Source: Macrolepiota albuminosa
Lineage: Eukaryota > Basidiomycota > Agaricomycetes > Agaricales > Agaricaceae
DNA length: 64,000 nt
Assembly: GCA_027475525.1 (NCBI GenBank)
Contig: JAMWFC010000091.1
Coordinates: 186,001 to 250,000 of the forward strand
Direction of reading: 5' to 3'
The notes below the pieces were generated by a model that was not told the DNA's origin, searched no databases, and was given only the letters and a program-made list of their open reading frames with translations. This document shows positions 40,280-52,274 of this stretch, piece after piece. The translations under genes were made by a program, and so were the position numbers. Positions within the stretch are counted from its first letter, which is position 1. The number at the start of each line of letters is the position of its first letter.

Positions 40280-41827
40280 TGATAGGCTTCTACTCGGACT
40301 GAACACATCAAGGTACATTATAGGTCGACCAACACTTGACACACTGGAGACTCTAGCAACCAGCCTTGGGTACAGAGCAGCTGTCAGGGGACTCCTCATT
40401 TCTTCCTTTTCTCACTCCTTATCTCTTCACTCTCCTTCCATTCATTCTCTTATTTCTTCTGACATTATTTTATTTCACTGTTTCTATTCTTTCAACACTA
40501 TCTGTTAGTACTACTCTCAGCCCTTGAGATGCTCTGGTTCTTTAGCCACCATTCAGACAAGTGTGGGCCCACTCAGCACCGCTTCCAGACCACTTATATA
40601 AGCCAGAGTTTGCCAGAGTTTGCCCCTTATTTGTACAAGTGTTTGTGTAGGCAATTTTCGAGTTTTTAAGGTTTTGTTGTACTGTACAGTTGTTTCCCAT
40701 GCTTCAGAGGCCCCAGAAGCGTCCAACCTGGCATAGAGAATCCCTAGACTTGTTCTCTTTGGATCTCCCTCTGCCAGGTGAGTAGCTACCTTGATATTGT
40801 CAGTATATATTCTAATACACTTTGGATCTCACTCTGCCAGCTATGTGACTGAGCCACAGCCTCTAGAGGTCGCCCTTACAGCAGCCCTAGTGCTGGCACT
40901 CTATGGCAAGACTTATTCATTCATCTTAATCACCAGTATTAGCCCCTCAGCACACTCCACTCATTTACTTTGAAGACCAAGGAGGCTCAGAACTCATAGC
41001 GCTAGCGCAACGGTGGGAAGTTGACTCTGACCAAGCCCCAATCAATGCTGAAAGAAGTTAGCAATTGGCGCTGTCAATCACTGAGGCACTTCAATCAGAA
41101 GTCTAAAGAAATCAATGACAACAAGACAGGATACACGCAGACCCAATATTCAAATCTATCAAAAGATGGTACAATGTTTAGCACTGGGATTAGCGCTCAT
41201 GGCATCTGTTGAGGATTCTCTGACCATACCCTGGGATGGCATGGTCAATTGAATTGCATCAAAAAGTGAGCAAACTCGTACCATTTCTAAGTAGTTTTAG
41301 AGTCGCCGTTGGTCGCCGTCACCCATGTGCTGCAGGTCGCTGTTGACAGGTGGCCATTAGCTACAACCACGAGAAGAGGCGCTAATTGGTAGCGCCGTCA
41401 ATGGACTTATTTTGGGAAATACCGTAGCACATAGTATAAAAGCTAGCCACTTGCCATGTATATAACAACAAATCGTAACCTCTTGAGCACTCAGTTACAC
41501 TTAGCATTCAATTTGTGCTAGCTTTGCCTGACTTTGTCACCAAGTTCAGCGCTAGCTTTGTCTACCTCGTCTTTGTCATTTATGGTGCCATCTACAGGCA
41601 TACTACGCTGTGCTATTTGTCTTATTTTCTATATTTTTACCTAAGCTACAACGCTTACCATTTGCCAAGTAGCACCCAAGGCACTATAATCTAGCGCATT
41701 GCCCTATATCATCTGCTCAAGCACACCGGAACCCTGCTGGGACTCCTCACAAACCATATGCCAGGTGCTGGAGACGGTGTTGTACTGCGTATATGTCCAG
41801 CGCACCCAACCACAGTTGGCATCATCA
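40280..41827 (+). repeat. 5' LTR of C1 (about 1.04 kb without the nested B LTR)
   Basis: It starts TGATAGG and is taken to end ...GGCATCATCA. TTTTGGAGCCCAC follows, with a TGG-type primer site at 41831. GTATAAAAGC at about 41435-41444 is a likely TATA box. GGTCGCYG motifs recur at 41300-41370. Confidence 0.75.
40382..40880 (+). mobile_element. Family B solo LTR in the C1 LTR, target duplication GCAGC
   Basis: TGTCAGGGGACTCCTCATTT to CTCTAGAGGTCGCCCTTACA, flanked by GCAGC at 40377-40381 and 40881-40885. It is slightly shorter than 519 nt and differs at CpG sites from the young LTR. Confidence 0.93.
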
Positions 41828-42083
41828 TTTTGGAGCCCACTGTAAGAGGTTCTATTAAGGCAGAATTCTGCCGGAAACTTGAGCCCAGTGAAAGCGCCGC
41901 CTCCTATTGGAGAGTGTGTTTAAACAAACACTTACTGACTCACCACATTTGCCCAGTGCGCTACCAAGGCAGACCTTAGACCAGGAACTTGAAGCTGCTC
42001 CAGATAGCTTGGCCAAAAGCTTTTTCCCATTCTCCTGACCATTTGAGTACTTAGCAGGCAAAAACCATACGCCACTTACTCCT

Positions 42084-43631
42084 TTGGAAGAGCTGTCTAG
42101 GTCACTATTGCCAGAACCTAGCAACTCTGAGCTACTCAAACCCATACCAACTACGATAACGCCAAGCAAAACTAGTACTAATACTACTATTCCGACTACA
42201 ACATTAACACCAGTCAACATAGAACAGGCAAACACCCCATGCATGCCGCCAAGGAACCACTTCTCATTGCCAAAATGGGACAAAACAAAGCTCCGCAAGC
42301 TAGCACAGTATTTCAAAGAATTGGAATATTTACTACGTGACTGCCGAGTCACCGACAATACACAAATGAAAGAATATGCCGCCAGATACATTTCCTATGA
42401 TACCACAGAATCCTGGACAGGACTGGACAAGTTTCAAGGATTGACAAAAGACGCAGTGCCAAAACCATTTACCTATGAGGAATGAAAAAAGGCAATCATT
42501 AAACTGTACCCTAGCGCTGAAGAATCCACACGTTATACAGTCCTGGAGATCTAGAAACTGGTACAAAATACCTTTGCAACAGGCATTTATATGTTAGGCA
42601 TGCTATCTACTTATTATCGAGATTTCCAACAGATCACATGGTGGCTAGTACAGAATGGCAAACTCTACAGGAACGAGGAACGGCGTTTGTTTCAACAAGG
42701 AATTCCGACATTGTTATGGACTCGGATAGCTTGTTGCTTAGAAATTCTTAAGTTCAACCACCATCCTAAGGAACCCTACAATATAGAAGACGTCTTTGAT
42801 GCAGGCAAATGGATACTGAAAGGCACAGATACTGGCATCCCTTTCCAGCAACCTTTTAGCACTGATAACGGAGGAAAGGTGCTGCCCATTGTGGCACCAG
42901 CATCTAGCATAACTAACAACCAGGGAGGCTTTGTCAAGAAGAAGGATTTAGAAAATGCAGTCAACACAGCCATTGCAAGCATTATGAGCAAATTGGAAAT
43001 GCTAATCTTGACTAGCCTTAACGTGCCACAAAATAATATGCAATCAGGGCTTTGTCATTTTTGTGGCAAAGCAGGGCATACCATGACGAGAGGTCACTGC
43101 GCCATCCTCAAACAGTATATACGCCAAGGGGGAGCGTGCCGAGGAACTGACAGAAAAATAGCCCTACCCTCGGGTGCTAACATCCTGCTGTATCCCGAGC
43201 ACAAGACGTTCCAAGGACAAATTGATGAATGGCACAGGCACAACCCCGGTAGTTTAGCAACAGGAAACCTGAACAGCACAGCCCTGGCAGAGGCTGCAAC
43301 CCTCCAACAGGCGCTAATTCATGAGGTACTCCAGCTTAAATCTGTTAGCAAGCAGCCGACGTTGTCACAAGAGGAGAGGATCGAGACGTTGGAAAGGGAG
43401 CTAACATTGCTAAAGAATCAGGTTTTTGACGGGGTCAAAATTAAAAAGAGCAAGCAACCGTTGAAAGACTATAGACCCTCAGGCGCTACAGTGGATCCAG
43501 CACTGGTGAAGCCCTTGAATTCCAGCACTAACAATGACGCACCCGACACAACCAAAACACCAGCTATGGCCAAACCTCCGCTACACCCATATTCAGGACT
43601 TGCTGGAAACTACGCTCCACCTGTCAATTGA
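42084..43631 (+). pseudogene. gag: Gag of C1, interrupted by stops
   Basis: This is the capsid/nucleocapsid precursor. One frame carries MPPRNHFSLPKWDKTKLRKL, KEYAARYISYDTTESWTGLD, RLFQQGIPTLLWTRIACCLE and EEPYNIEDVFDAGKWI-like sequence. The zinc knuckle CHFCGKAGHTMTRGHC (43058-43105) has six residues before its last cysteine instead of the usual four. A C-terminal coiled-coil-like stretch follows (ERIETLERELTLLKNQ, about 43375). TGA at 42483 and TAG at 42552 interrupt it in frame, and TGA at 43629 precedes the protease. The first codon called is not ATG; the start is not determined. Confidence 0.85.
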
Positions 43632-45135
43632 AACTTTGGAGCGCCTGACAAACCTGCAGGGGGTTATTGTCCAACCGCACCTATCTACGACATGGAAAAA
43701 TCCAAGCATGTATTTGATCACATCATGAAGAGCCAGGTCACAATATCAGTAGGACAGCTATGCAGTATGGCGCCAGACATCAGGAATCAGATGCGTACAG
43801 CGGTTACTCCTCGACAAAATGTAGCTAACAATGTAACGGCGGTGGATGAATGCGACAATGCACTACCTGGATTTGCATACATAACAGAGCCAGTAGCACC
43901 GGAAATCAAACAAGAAGCCACGCTGCCCAAAGAAGCCACGTCCATTGACCTGGTTGAAACCTATCTCAAATCGCTAAGATCTAGCGATGATCCTACCATC
44001 CTCACTGTAGCTCAGGACTCTCATGCAATTTGCTCGATTATATTGACAGTTGATGGAAAAAGCGAGATAGAGTCCATCGTGGACAGTGGATCACAAATCA
44101 TTTCCATGGCCGCCAACATTGCTAACGAACTTGGCATCATTTATGACCTGACCATCATTTTTAATATGCAAAGCGCTACCAGCACTATTGATTGATCTTT
44201 GGAAATGGCCCAGAACGTGCCCTGTGCTATTGGTGACCTTACCTTTTACCTTTAAATTCACATTCTTAGGTCACCAGCATACAACTTATTATTAGGAAGG
44301 CCCTTCGACATATTAGTGCAATCAGTAGTCAAGACAACGTCCAAAGAAGAAACAATGCTAACTATTAGCGACCCTAACTCAGGCGTCAGGAGAACGGTAC
44401 CAACGTTTCCCCAAGGGAAATTCCAAAAGCCAGGACCAAGAAAGCGACCTTATGTTAGCGATGACCCTTGCGAGTGTTTTTCGGTGCCATCGAGGAGATG
44501 AGTGATGAGGATCATGGAGATGAAGCACTTATCTTGGACTATAACCATTGGACTGGGCAAGTAACCTTTATATCACATACCCCTTTAGCCCATGAAATTT
44601 TGAATTCTTCTTCATCGCTTACTAGCAAAGCTTTATCCTACTTATACCTTACTGCATCAGATATTACTGAAAACCTTCCAACAGACACTTATTTCGTTTC
44701 TACTCCCGATTCTAAAGAACCTTTGATATCAGGTTTTGCTAGAAACTATAACTCTATTTATAATATGTTTGCTAACAATAGTACCCCTAAATGCAAAGGG
44801 GTTCAGGTCAAGAAGAAATATAAGCCTGTAGCGCTTAAAATGAAACCAGTAGCAAGTGCCATACCTGAGGAATTTTGCATCGAACAAAAAATAATAGGCA
44901 ACTCCTTAGCTACTCTGCCAAAACTCGACCCAAATCCACTACCCTTCAAACCAACAGGACGATTTACAGAAGAACAAAAGGTGCTATTTCTTAGTGCCCA
45001 CAATACCGGCTTTCTTTCGATGGCAGAAATGGACGTATTAGTTGACATCATGCAAAAACAGAATGAGGCTTTTGCCTGGGAGGACTCAGAGCGTGGTAAA
45101 CTTAGAACTGACTTCTTTCCACCAGTGGTTATACC
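43632..45135 (+). pseudogene. pol: Protease and pre-RT region of C1
   Basis: It is in the same frame as gag up to 44195: KHVFDHIMKSQVTISVGQL, a segment that precedes protease in gypsy elements, then the retropepsin motif SIVDSGSQIISM (about 44084). After a TGA at 44193 and a frame change, SPAYNLLLGRPFDI supplies the second protease block (about 44276). 44468-45135 has PTGRFTEEQKVLFLSAHNTG and QNEAFAWEDSERGKLRTDFF, which lead into RT in these elements. The A2 LTR then cuts it just before the RT fingers. No RT, RNase H or integrase is present here. Confidence 0.82.
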
Positions 45136-45897
45136 TGTCAGATTCTGCTGAGTCGAGGGCTTTCCAGGAAAGCAATGCCCTTACAATGCGGACTTGATCT
45201 ATGGATACTCGGGTGTCTGGGACTCTGGGGCTAGGACTCCAGAGTTCAAGATGTGGATAGGAGTAATCCTGGGACAGGGGACTTGGTCCGGGGGTTTTGG
45301 ATTGTAGGTAGCTGGGGGTTGGGTAGGGGTCAAGTCGTCAACCGGAGGTTCTAAGATGAGACCGAGTTAGCAAATTACAAGTCGCAAAGTACATTCCAAA
45401 CTTTAGAGCACGTGGTTATTCAAGCGTGCCAGTCAAAGCGTGCCAGTTAGTGCGTACCAATCAAGCAAAGGGCACACAACAATTCAAGTTAATATTAAGA
45501 CTAGTAAATACAACAGGGAACTACGCTATAAGTACTACGGAGTTGGGTCTCGGGGTTCCAGGGTGTCTGGGATGGGTTTCAGGAGGCATTGAGTAGCGGT
45601 CAGGACTGTATACTTGGATTGCGCATGTGGGGCGTGCAATCAATTGGCGTGGGGGGTTGTGATGCGTGATGTGCAATGGCCGGAAGTGAGTCGTGTGATC
45701 TGATCATTGATGGCGGCTGGTCCTGGGGTCCATGATGTGGGGTTCCCAGGAGGTTGGCTAATGGTGGTCCTTGATGTGTGCGATGGTGGCATCGGCAGTG
45801 GTGGGGGGCAGGGCGCGTTGTGGGGTTGACAAAAGAGGCTCCCGGATGGGGCTCTGGGGATGTCCCAGGGAGGTTCCGGAGGGGAGGGGTCGTGACA
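45136..45897 (-). repeat. 3' LTR of A2 (762 nt)
   Basis: TGTCAGATTCTGCTGAGTCG to GGAGGGGAGGGGTCGTGACA. The segment matching the self-priming stretch has one change (TAATATTAAGACT). A polypurine tract (C-run 45898-45909) follows. Confidence 0.88.
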
Positions 45898-46025
45898 TCA
45901 CCCCCCCCCTCAGCGCCGAGACCCTCCGAGGCACGCGTAGCCGGTGGTCTGGACCGGGGTCCAAGCGTGGGATCTGGCGCCTGTCCTGCCACGTATCGAA
46001 AAAAATTTTACCATCAAACTCAACT

Positions 46026-48482
46026 ATGTCGTGTATGCTGACACATTCCCCAACACCTCCACATACTAACAAGATCGTGCCTCTCATGGCATGGGAAGCC
46101 CAGGACGCATGATACCAAGCTTGCCTTGACCAGGAATGCGTGGCGGTGCTTGCCCAACAACGTGAGTGCTCCTGCATTGTCCACTTATTGCCACTGACCT
46201 TTCTTTTCCAGAACAACGCAACATTCCTGCCCTGAAGGCAGGTCCCAGCCGGCTTCCAGGGCCTGCTCCTGAGGCAGGTTCCAGCTGTCCCACACCTTCC
46301 TTCGCGCAGATGACTGTCTGCCCCCCCACGGCCTTGTCTTGTCACTCCCCATTTCTGGTAGTCCAGGATGGGTATGGGGACCATTTCCGTGGTTCCGGAG
46401 GACTGGCGCATCCCGTGGGTGGGCATGTCACAGAATCAGTTTGAGCATGCCCTGGAGAGGCCCTGGGGCTTGCCCTCTCACGCCTGGTGCATTAGCAATG
46501 GGCCAGTAAGTGGTCTTGTGCTCCTGATTTCGTGGCTGATTTGGGTGCCTAGTGCCTTCACTGTGCCCACCGGCAGGTCTCCTGTTTGTTCGAGGCCCCG
46601 GCCCCCTCATCTTGACGGGACATGTCAGTGTGCAAGGTGTGCTGCCTCAATCATGAGCGGTGTTCCATCTCAGCGCTGTGGAGGGCATATGGTGTGTTGT
46701 GGGAGCAGGGGTGGCCACTGGAAGGGGTAACCCAGAGGATGGGGATGGAGGAGAGAACTTGGGTAGCAGAGCCGGAAGGGGTCCCGGAGGAGGTGCCTGC
46801 TGGGGATCCAGGAGGGGTGCCCACGGGAGGTTCAGGAGGTGGGGCAGAAGGGGGGGTCATCTGGGTAGAGGGCCGGGGCCGGACCGTGGTATTGATCACA
46901 TGCCAGGTCACTCGGTCTGACACCCAGGGGCAGGAGGGGCGCCTAGACAAGAGAAAGCGGTGGGCGTTGCCCAGTCCCTCCCCGGGGCCTTCCAAGAGAG
47001 CGCGCCTGCCTGTGGAGACCCCATCCCTGGCCTCCCCACTGCGCCTTTCCCCAGCGATGTTCTCCCCATTGTCTGGGTGGCTGCTGAGCGTCGAGGTGAG
47101 GGCCTTACAGGAACGTTTGGAGCAGGCCAACTGGGAGAGGGAGGAGCGCGAGGAGGGGGCAAGGGAGAAGGCAGCGCTCTGGCGGAGGCTGGAGAAGAAT
47201 TGCGAGTGTCACAACCCCTCCCCTCCGGACCCACCCCGGGACACCCCCGGAACACCCTCTGGGACCCTCCCTCCGACCCCACAGGACATGCCCCGCCATC
47301 ACGACCGCCGACACCGCCATCACGCGCATCAAGGACCGCCATCAGCCGCCACCAGCCCTGATCAACGATCAGATCACGCGACTCATTCCGGCCATCGCGC
47401 ATCATGCATCACGGCTCCATCCGCGCCAATTGATCGCGCACCCCACACACGTGATCCCGGTATGCAGCCCCTGCCGCTACTCAATGACCCCCGGAACCCA
47501 TCCCAGACATCCTGGAACCCCGAGACCCGGCCCCGTAGTACTTATAGCATAGTTCCCTGTTGTATTCGCTAGTCTTGATATTACATACACTGTTACTTTG
47601 CTTTACTTGGATTGTTGCGTGCCCTCTATTTGACTGGTACACATTGACTGGCACGCTTGACTGGCACGCTTGGATATTCGCGTGCTCTAAGACTGGTACG
47701 CACTTCGCGACTTTAACTTACTAACTTGGTCTCGTCTTAGAACCTCCGGTTCACGACTCGACCCCCACCCGAACTCCCCAGTTACCACCACCCAAAACCC
47801 CCGGACTAAGTCCCCTCTCCCGGGATTTCCCCGTCCACGTCTTGAACCCCGGAGTCCTAGCCCCGGAGTTCCAGACACCCGAGTATCCGTGGGTCAAGTC
47901 CGCATTGTAAGGGCAATTGCTTTCCTGGAAAGCCCCCGACTCAGCGGAACCTGACAGCGAGGCGGCCCTCCGGGAGTTGGAGGAGGCGAGGGTGGCCCAG
48001 GGGGGAGCCAAGGCCCAGCTGGATGCCATGAGGGCCAGGCTGGAGCAGGGGGTGGGGCTCTCAGAGCAAGGTTCCTCGAGACCTTGCGTCAGGACGTGGT
48101 GATCGGGTGCATGGCCTCCTTAAGTGAGTGTTTCCCTCTTGTCTGCGGTCGGGTCAGTACTAACATTTCCAGGCTGGGCTCGGGAGCATTGCTTGCTCCT
48201 GGACGGGGTCGCCGTGGCATTCGTGTCCCTGCAAGAGGGGTTACGGTTGGAGGTAGGGAGCCCCAGGGTAGAGTGGGGCCTGGACTTGTTGGAGAGGTTG
48301 GTGGCTGTGCACTGCTAGAGGAACATCTCAGCCCTGGAGTTGTGGTTCGAGCAGGTCCTGGACGAGGGCAAACAGCTCCCATCTTGGGACCAGTTGGCCG
48401 AGGAGGTGTGGTGGGAGCATGGTTCGGAGGGGATAGGGGAGGATTTCCAGGGCTGGCTGAGGAGAGGGGATGGTGAGGGCAG
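46026..48482 (+). pseudogene. Opposite-strand accessory gene of A2, decayed
   Basis: It begins ATGTCGTGTATGCTGACACA, equivalent to MSRTPTHSPTPP of the intact copies. It keeps fragments of the cysteine cluster (CKVCCLNHERCSISALWRAY near 46628-46690), the basic KRARLP stretch (near 46995) and the coiled coil. A 750-nt family A solo LTR (47207-47956) splits the coiled coil. After it, the ELEEARVAQGGAKAQLDAMR segment and the C-terminal AREHCLLLDGVA domain follow. Frames are broken and CpG sites eroded. Confidence 0.8.
47207..47956 (+). mobile_element. Family A solo LTR, target duplication GCGAG
   Basis: It is in the opposite orientation to A2: TGTCACAACCCCTCCCCTCC to GAAAGCCCCCGACTCAGCGG and AACCTGACA. 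GCGAG flanks it (47202-47206, 47957-47961). Reading plus, it has CTTATAG (47541-47547) and AGTCTTGATATTA (47571-47583), the promoter layout of the family. Confidence 0.93.
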
Positions 48483-48750
48483 TTTGGGGCCCCTGTTTTT
48501 TTGTTATTGCCTGTCTCGTGGTGCCTGTAACTGTAGAATAATGTATGTTATAAAAATGTATATACTTGGTCTCCCTTGGTCAATGGGTAGTGTGAGTGAG
48601 GAGGCAAAAAAACTGGAAAGAGCACCTTGCCCAGACTCCGGGGTACTACTGTGGAGGAGTACTAAAAGGGAGTAAGATTTAGAGAGGGAAAACAGAAAGT
48701 ATACATGGGAGTTGAATCTCTACTGAGCCCAGAGGCAGGGGTTACGCCCA

Positions 48751-51422
48751 CTACTGCCGTCTGTGAGTTCTGCACCTGGGAGGGTTGTTTCCCGGGTGCC
48801 GTTGCTGGAAGTCTCGGAGTTTGTTGAGGGCGCCTTCGAGGTTTTGACGCGGTTCCCAGGTGTCGTCCTCCAGGCCGTATCCCTTCCATCATATGAGGAA
48901 GTGGGGTCGTCCACGAATGTCCTGGGAGTCAAGGATGTCTTCAACCTTGTAGTGGTACTTGTCCTTGACCTCGACTGGGGGAGGGGGCTTGGGGCATTGT
49001 TCAGGAAAGAGATCCGGGGGGTGTCATTCCAGAAGGCGGACATGGAATACTGGGTGCAGACCTTTAAGTCCTGGGGGGAGCTCGATCTTGTAGGTGTGGG
49101 ATGAGACTTTCTTCAAAATCTTGAACAGGCCGAGGCACTTGTGATCAAGTTTTGGGGAGGGCCAGCAGGTGCAGAGGTGGCATTGATCTAACCATACCTT
49201 TGTCCTGGGGGTCCAGTCAGACGTGTCTTCTTGTTTCCTGTCAGCATGTTTTGCATAGGCCAGGTTTGTGGTGTCGATTTCTTCCTGGAGGAACTCGTGA
49301 AGGGACTGGAGATCCCAGGCGGCATGCAACGGGATGTCCTGGAGCGAGAGTGTTAGCTGAGGGTGGTACCTCTTGTTGGCAAAGAAGGGTGATACTCCGG
49401 TGGCAGAGTGCGGCGTGTTGTTGTAGGTGAACTCAACCAGGGAGAGCTCGGCGCACCAGTTGTCCTGCAAGTAGTTGACGTACAGCCGGAGGTATTGCTC
49501 GAGAGACTGATTGACCCTTTTGGTTTGACCGTCAGTTTTGGGGTGGTAGGTGGTAGAGAGGTTAGTCTTTACTTCAAGGGCCTTACACAGGAAAGTCCAA
49601 AACTTGGACACGAAGAGTGGGCCACGGTCAGAGACGATGTTGTCTGGGAGTCCATGTTTGGCAAAGATGTGCTTGAGGAACAGCTGGGCAAAGTCCGGGG
49701 CGGTGTCTGTGGTGTGACAGGGTAGGAAGATGCCCTGTTTGGTTAGTCTACACACAACAATGAGAATGGCATCAAACCCTTCAGATTCCGGAAGTTCGAC
49801 GATGTGATCCAGGGATATGGAGGACCAGGGGCGTCGCCCAACCAGCAGAGGTTTCAGGAGTCCATAGGGTCGGTGTTGGGGGACCTTGGCCCAGAGGCAG
49901 GGTTTGCATGATCGAATGTAGTGGGTCACGTCCTTCTTCAACCCTGGCCAAAAGTAAGCCTGGGAGATAAGCTGGAGGGTCTTATGTATCCCAGGATGTC
50001 CCCGGAGCTTGTGGTCGTGGTGTTGGTGGAGAACGTTGTAGCAAAGTTGAGCATGATCCGGGATGTAGATGCGGCCATCCCAGAGGAGGAGCTTTTTGTT
50101 GGGGGACAAGGAGAAGGCGGGGTCTCAATCGGTTCCATCAGGAGTGTTGCGGGGGTCGTGGTTGTTGAAGTACTTGTCTCGGGGGGTGCAGCGGATCTGA
50201 CTCAGGGTCCCTTCATCATTTAAGATCAGTACGGCATTCAAATGTTCAGGAGGGATCACCACGCAATAATTGAATGCATTGCGTTCCGCCTCAAACGACT
50301 TCTTGGGGTAGACGTCCGGTCGTCGGGTGAGGGCATCGGGTTTAGCTCCCAGTCGTCTCGGGCGGTACTGGATGGTAAAGTCATATTCTGAGAGGATCTT
50401 GGACCATTGGGCCTGTCATTGACTAAGTTGCTTGGTTGTTGTGATCCGAGTAGACCTGGATCCGGTGCTGGGCCCCCTCGAGGTAGGCTCGCCATTGTTT
50501 GAAGGCTTTGACGATGGCAAGGAGCTCCTTGTTGTAGATGTCATAGTTGAGCTCGGCGTCAATCATGGACCAGGTGTAGAAGGCGACTAGCTGGGGCTCC
50601 CCACTGTCAGATCTCATCTGCAAGAGAATCCCAGCGATGGCATAGTCAGAGGTATCGCATTCTAGGATGATTGGGAGGGCAGGATTGTAGTGCCAGAGTA
50701 CAGGGGCGGCTGTAAAAGCCTTCTTGAGTAGGTTAAAGACGCTCTGGCACTTACTGTCCCAGTTCCATGCAACGTCCTTGTGTGTGAGCCGGTTGAGGGG
50801 TTTTGTGATACTGGAATAGTTGTCTATGAACCTCCGGTAAAAGTTAGCAAAACCCAGGAAGGATTGTACTTCCTTGACGTTTCAGGGCTGCGGCCAGTTG
50901 ACGATGGCCTCAACCTTGTGGGGGTCCATGCGAACGCTATTTGGGGATACAATGACGCCGAGATACTCAACCTCTTCTGTGTGGAATGAACACTTCTCAG
51001 GCTTGGCGTGGAGATTGTGCTTCCGGAGGTGTTCAAGGACTTGCCAGACATGCTTCTGGTGGTCCTCCTTCGAGTCGGAGTAGATGAGGATGTCATCCAA
51101 GTAGACGATCACAAAAACATTGCTCATGTCGTAGAAGATGTTGTTCATGAAGTATTGGAATGTGGCAGAGGAGTTAGTCATTCCAAAAGGCATCACAAGG
51201 TACTCAAACAGACCATACCACATGCGGAATGCGGTTTTCCACTCATGTCCCAGAGCAATGTGGACGTTGTTGTAGCCAGAGCGGAGGTTGATTTTTGTGT
51301 AAACCTTGGCACTGCAGAGTTGATTGACCAGATTGCCAATGAGCGGGAGTGGGTAGCGGTTCTTCTTGGTAATCTTATTGAGTCCCCGGTAGTTGACGCA
51401 GAGTTGGAGCAAACCATCCTTC
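48751..51422 (-). pseudogene. pol: A2 pol relic (RT to chromodomain)
   Basis: From high to low coordinate: RT ([30 protein letters not shown] near 51090), RNase H ([19 protein letters not shown]), integrase ([43 protein letters not shown]) and chromodomain ([23 protein letters not shown]). The longest frame is 361 codons (49024-50109). Breaks occur near 50133, 50433, 50640-50880 and 49030. Substitutions such as TER to TKR fit CpG decay on a dead copy. Confidence 0.88.
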
Positions 51423-52148
51423 TGTCAGGTTCCGCTGAATCGGGGGCTTTCCGGGAAAGCGACGCCCTTACGATGCGGACTTGATCTACGGATACTCGGG
51501 TGTCTGGAACTCCGGGGCTAGGACTCCGGGGTTCAAGACGAGGACAGGGTAATCCCGGGAGAGGGGACTAGAGTCCGGGGGTTTTGGATGAGAGTGGCTG
51601 GGAGTTAGAGGGGGTCGAGTCGTGAACCGGAGGTTCTAAGACGAGACCAAGTTAGTAACTTAAGAGTCGCGAAGTGCGTACCAAACTTATAGCACGCGAA
51701 TACTAAGGCGTGCCGGTCGAAGCGTACCAAACGAGGCGTACCAGTCAAACAGAGGGCACGCAATATCCAAGTAACAGTTATGCAAAGTGTGTAATATCAA
51801 GACTAGCGAATACAACAGGGAACTATGCTATAAGTACTACGGGAACGTGTCTCGGGGTTCCGGGGTGTCTAGGATGAGTTCCGGGGGCCATTGAGTAGCG
51901 GGCAGGGACTGTATACCGGGATCGCGCGTGTGGGCCGCGCGATCAATTGGCGCGGGTGGAGCCGTGATGCGTGATGCGTGATGGGATCGTTGATCGGGGC
52001 TGGTGGCGGCTGATGGCGGTCCTTGATGCGCGTGATGGCGGTGTCGGCGTTCGTGATGGCGGGGCGTGTCCTGTGGGGTCGGAGGGAGGGTCCCGGAGGG
52101 TGTTCCGGGAGTGTCCCGGGGTGGGCCCGGAGGGGAGGGGTCGTGACA
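51423..52148 (-). repeat. 3' LTR of A3 (726 nt)
   Basis: TGTCAGGTTCCGCTGAATCG to GAGGGGAGGGGTCGTGACA. No difference from 61618-62343 was found by eye. Confidence 0.93.
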
Positions 52149-52160
52149 TCACCCCCCCTT
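52149..52160 (-). promoter_or_regulatory. Polypurine tract of A3
   Basis: The minus strand reads AAGGGGGGTGA directly before TGTCA of the LTR. It primes plus-strand synthesis and fixes the transcription direction of the element. Confidence 0.85.
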
Positions 52161-52274
52161 CAGCGCCGAGACCCTCCGAGGCGCGCGTAGCCGGTGGTTC
52201 AGACCGGGGTCAACCGTGGGATCCGGCACCTGACCTGCCACGTATCGAAAAAAAATTTACCGTCAAGTTCAACC

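Larger units (their letters stand above)
40280..45135 (+). mobile_element. Ty3/gypsy element C1, decayed and truncated by A2
   Basis: LTR (40280-41827), a TGG-type primer site, gag with a zinc knuckle, protease, then sequence leading toward RT. At 45135 the family A LTR begins and C1 does not resume in the window. The start TGATAGGCTTCTACTCGG is shared with a second C LTR at 63310. Several in-frame stops make it inactive. Confidence 0.85.
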
